From a virus, in IMG/VR virus record IMGVR_UViG_3300046001_004220, positions 1 to 29,258 of that record: a DNA stretch of 29,258 nt. The stretch is one strand, 5' to 3'. Positions 28,151 to 29,258 of the stretch are shown one piece after another. The notes below the pieces were generated by a model. That model searched no databases. It saw nothing but the letters and a program-made list of their open reading frames with translations, and had not been told where the DNA came from. The number at the start of each line of letters is the position of its first letter. Positions within the stretch are counted from its first letter, which is position 1. Position numbers and translations under genes: made by a program.

Positions 28151-29258
28151 ATGATGATGGAAAACATGAATATCGTAACTGCTGAGCAGCAGGCTCCAAA
28201 CACTATCTCTGCCAGCAACTCAATTTTCAACGTTCAGGCACTGGGTCAGTTGCAGGCTTTCGCCGGGCTGATGGCCCAGTCTGTCGTTACAGTACCTGCG
28301 CACCTGGCAGGAAAGCCTGCGGATTGCATGGCGATTGTTATGCAAGCCATGCAGTGGGGCATGAACCCTTACGCGGTGGCGCAAAAAACTCACCTGGTCA
28401 ACGGCCAGTTGGGTTACGAAGCGCAGCTTGTTAACGCCGTAATTACCAGTTCCAGCGCCATTCATGGCCGTTTTCATTATCGCTACGGCGGCGACTGGGA
28501 ACGTTGCACCAAAACCAAAGAAGTGACCCGTGAAAAAATGGGTAAGAACGGTAAGTACACTGTTACCGAACGCGTTCGCGACTGGACTGATGAAGACGAA
28601 GAAGGTCTTTATGTTGAAGTCGGAGCAATTCTTCGTGGAGAAAGTGAAATAACCTGGGATAAACCTCTTTACCTGTCGCAGGTGGTTACTCGAAATTCGC
28701 CGCTGTGGGTTTCAAAGCCAGACCAGCAAATAGCCTACCTCGGCGTGAAATATTGGGCGCGCTTGTACTGCCCACACGTGATCCTAGGTGTTTACACGCC
28801 TGATGAGATTGAGCAGCCCACCGAAAGGGAAATTAATCCGGCACCGGCTCAGAAAATGAGCCTGGCTGATATCAAAAGTGAAAATGTTGTAAACAAGCAG
28901 GATTCTCAGGAGCCATCTGTAAATATCGACACTCTGGCCAAGGATTTCCGCGACCGCATTGAAGCCGCTCAGGATGTAGATAGTGCCAAAGCGCTGCGTG
29001 CCGACATCGAAACCGCGAAAGCTACGCTGGGATCTGCCCTCTTCACCGAGCTGAAAAACAAAGCCGTGAAGCGTTACTACCTGGTGGATGCACGCAACAA
29101 GGTGGAAGCGGCGATCAACTCCCTGCCCCAGCCCGACGAGCCGAATGCCGCTGACCGATTCGCGGAAGCCGAGCGCGTGCTGGCATCTTCAAAGCGTCAC
29201 CTGGGCGACGAGCTGCACGATCAGTTCAGCATTACCCTGGCGGATATGAAACCGGCTC
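28151..29258 (+). CDS. recT: RecT-family single-strand annealing protein, partial
   Basis: 369 codons are visible and the frame is open at the window end. Three ATGs stand in tandem (28151, 28154, 28157) after AGGGGA; which is used is uncertain. Residues about 20-235 match the RecT family, a branch once misnamed enterohaemolysin: FAGLMAQSVVTVPAHLAGKPADCMAIVMQAMQWGMNPYAVAQKTHLV, then NAVITSS and IAYLGVKYWARLYCPHVILGVYTPDE. It anneals the 3' tails made by RecE. After about 250 it has a helical extension with two similar blocks (AKATLGSALFTELKNK and ASSKRHLGDELHDQF), absent from E. coli RecT. Confidence 0.88.
   Translation, partial: MMMENMNIVTAEQQAPNTISASNSIFNVQALGQLQAFAGLMAQSVVTVPAHLAGKPADCMAIVMQAMQWGMNPYAVAQKTHLVNGQLGYEAQLVNAVITSSSAIHGRFHYRYGGDWERCTKTKEVTREKMGKNGKYTVTERVRDWTDEDEEGLYVEVGAILRGESEITWDKPLYLSQVVTRNSPLWVSKPDQQIAYLGVKYWARLYCPHVILGVYTPDEIEQPTEREINPAPAQKMSLADIKSENVVNKQDSQEPSVNIDTLAKDFRDRIEAAQDVDSAKALRADIETAKATLGSALFTELKNKAVKRYYLVDARNKVEAAINSLPQPDEPNAADRFAEAERVLASSKRHLGDELHDQFSITLADMKPA

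Noticed and set aside
27198-28199. Long minus-strand ORF opposite recE (333 codons)
   Set aside because: It is antisense to conserved nuclease motifs, with no recognisable domain or ribosome binding site of note.

Overview
The window is about 29 kb of a temperate, lambda-like siphovirus, seen either as a prophage or as a phage genome. Codon usage, the Rac-type immunity genes, the RecE/RecT pair, NinG, Q, a DinI homologue and a LexA box all point to an enterobacterial host (Escherichia/Klebsiella/Enterobacter/Salmonella group); the species cannot be fixed from sequence alone. No integrase, excisionase, att site or bacterial flank lies in the window, so the element continues past both ends.

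Layout, right to left along the minus strand. The immunity region lies near 23.3 kb. A short XRE repressor (plus strand, 23391-23804) faces a Cro/YdaS-like gene and a YdaT-family gene (minus strand), as in the E. coli Rac prophage racR-ydaS-ydaT module. The minus-strand early operon continues through a small unknown gene, a lambda O-type initiator with six internal 17-bp iterons (the likely replication origin), a DnaC-like helicase loader, a DUF1627 winged-helix protein, small unknown genes and a cytosine-C5 DNA methyltransferase with a repeat-rich middle. A terminator follows the methyltransferase. A LexA-box promoter then drives dinI, and a second promoter precedes DUF1367, a small gene, ninG, another small gene and Q.

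The late region (13.3 kb down to 1) starts at a strong promoter (P_R'-like, 13220-13247). Its leader has two very small ORFs, a coiled-coil membrane protein, terminators and a tRNA-like hairpin. The lysis cassette follows: holin, SAR endolysin, Rz and a nested Rz1. Then come packaging and head genes (TerS, TerL, DUF4055 portal, head-morphogenesis protein, scaffold-like protein, P22-type coat, a QQEQ-repeat protein) and neck/tail genes (connector, closure, gp10-like, tail terminator, Ig-domain tail tube). Intrinsic terminators recur through the late operon, which fits Q-dependent antitermination.

The plus-strand operon to the right of the repressor carries three small genes, then a very large RecE-like exonuclease and a RecT-family annealing protein that runs off the window end. 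I found no clear new defence or mobile system. The least ordinary features are the repeat architectures of the methyltransferase and RecE, the iteron origin, the SOS promoter upstream of the Q cluster, a palindrome cluster in terS, and unannotated small genes in the late leader.
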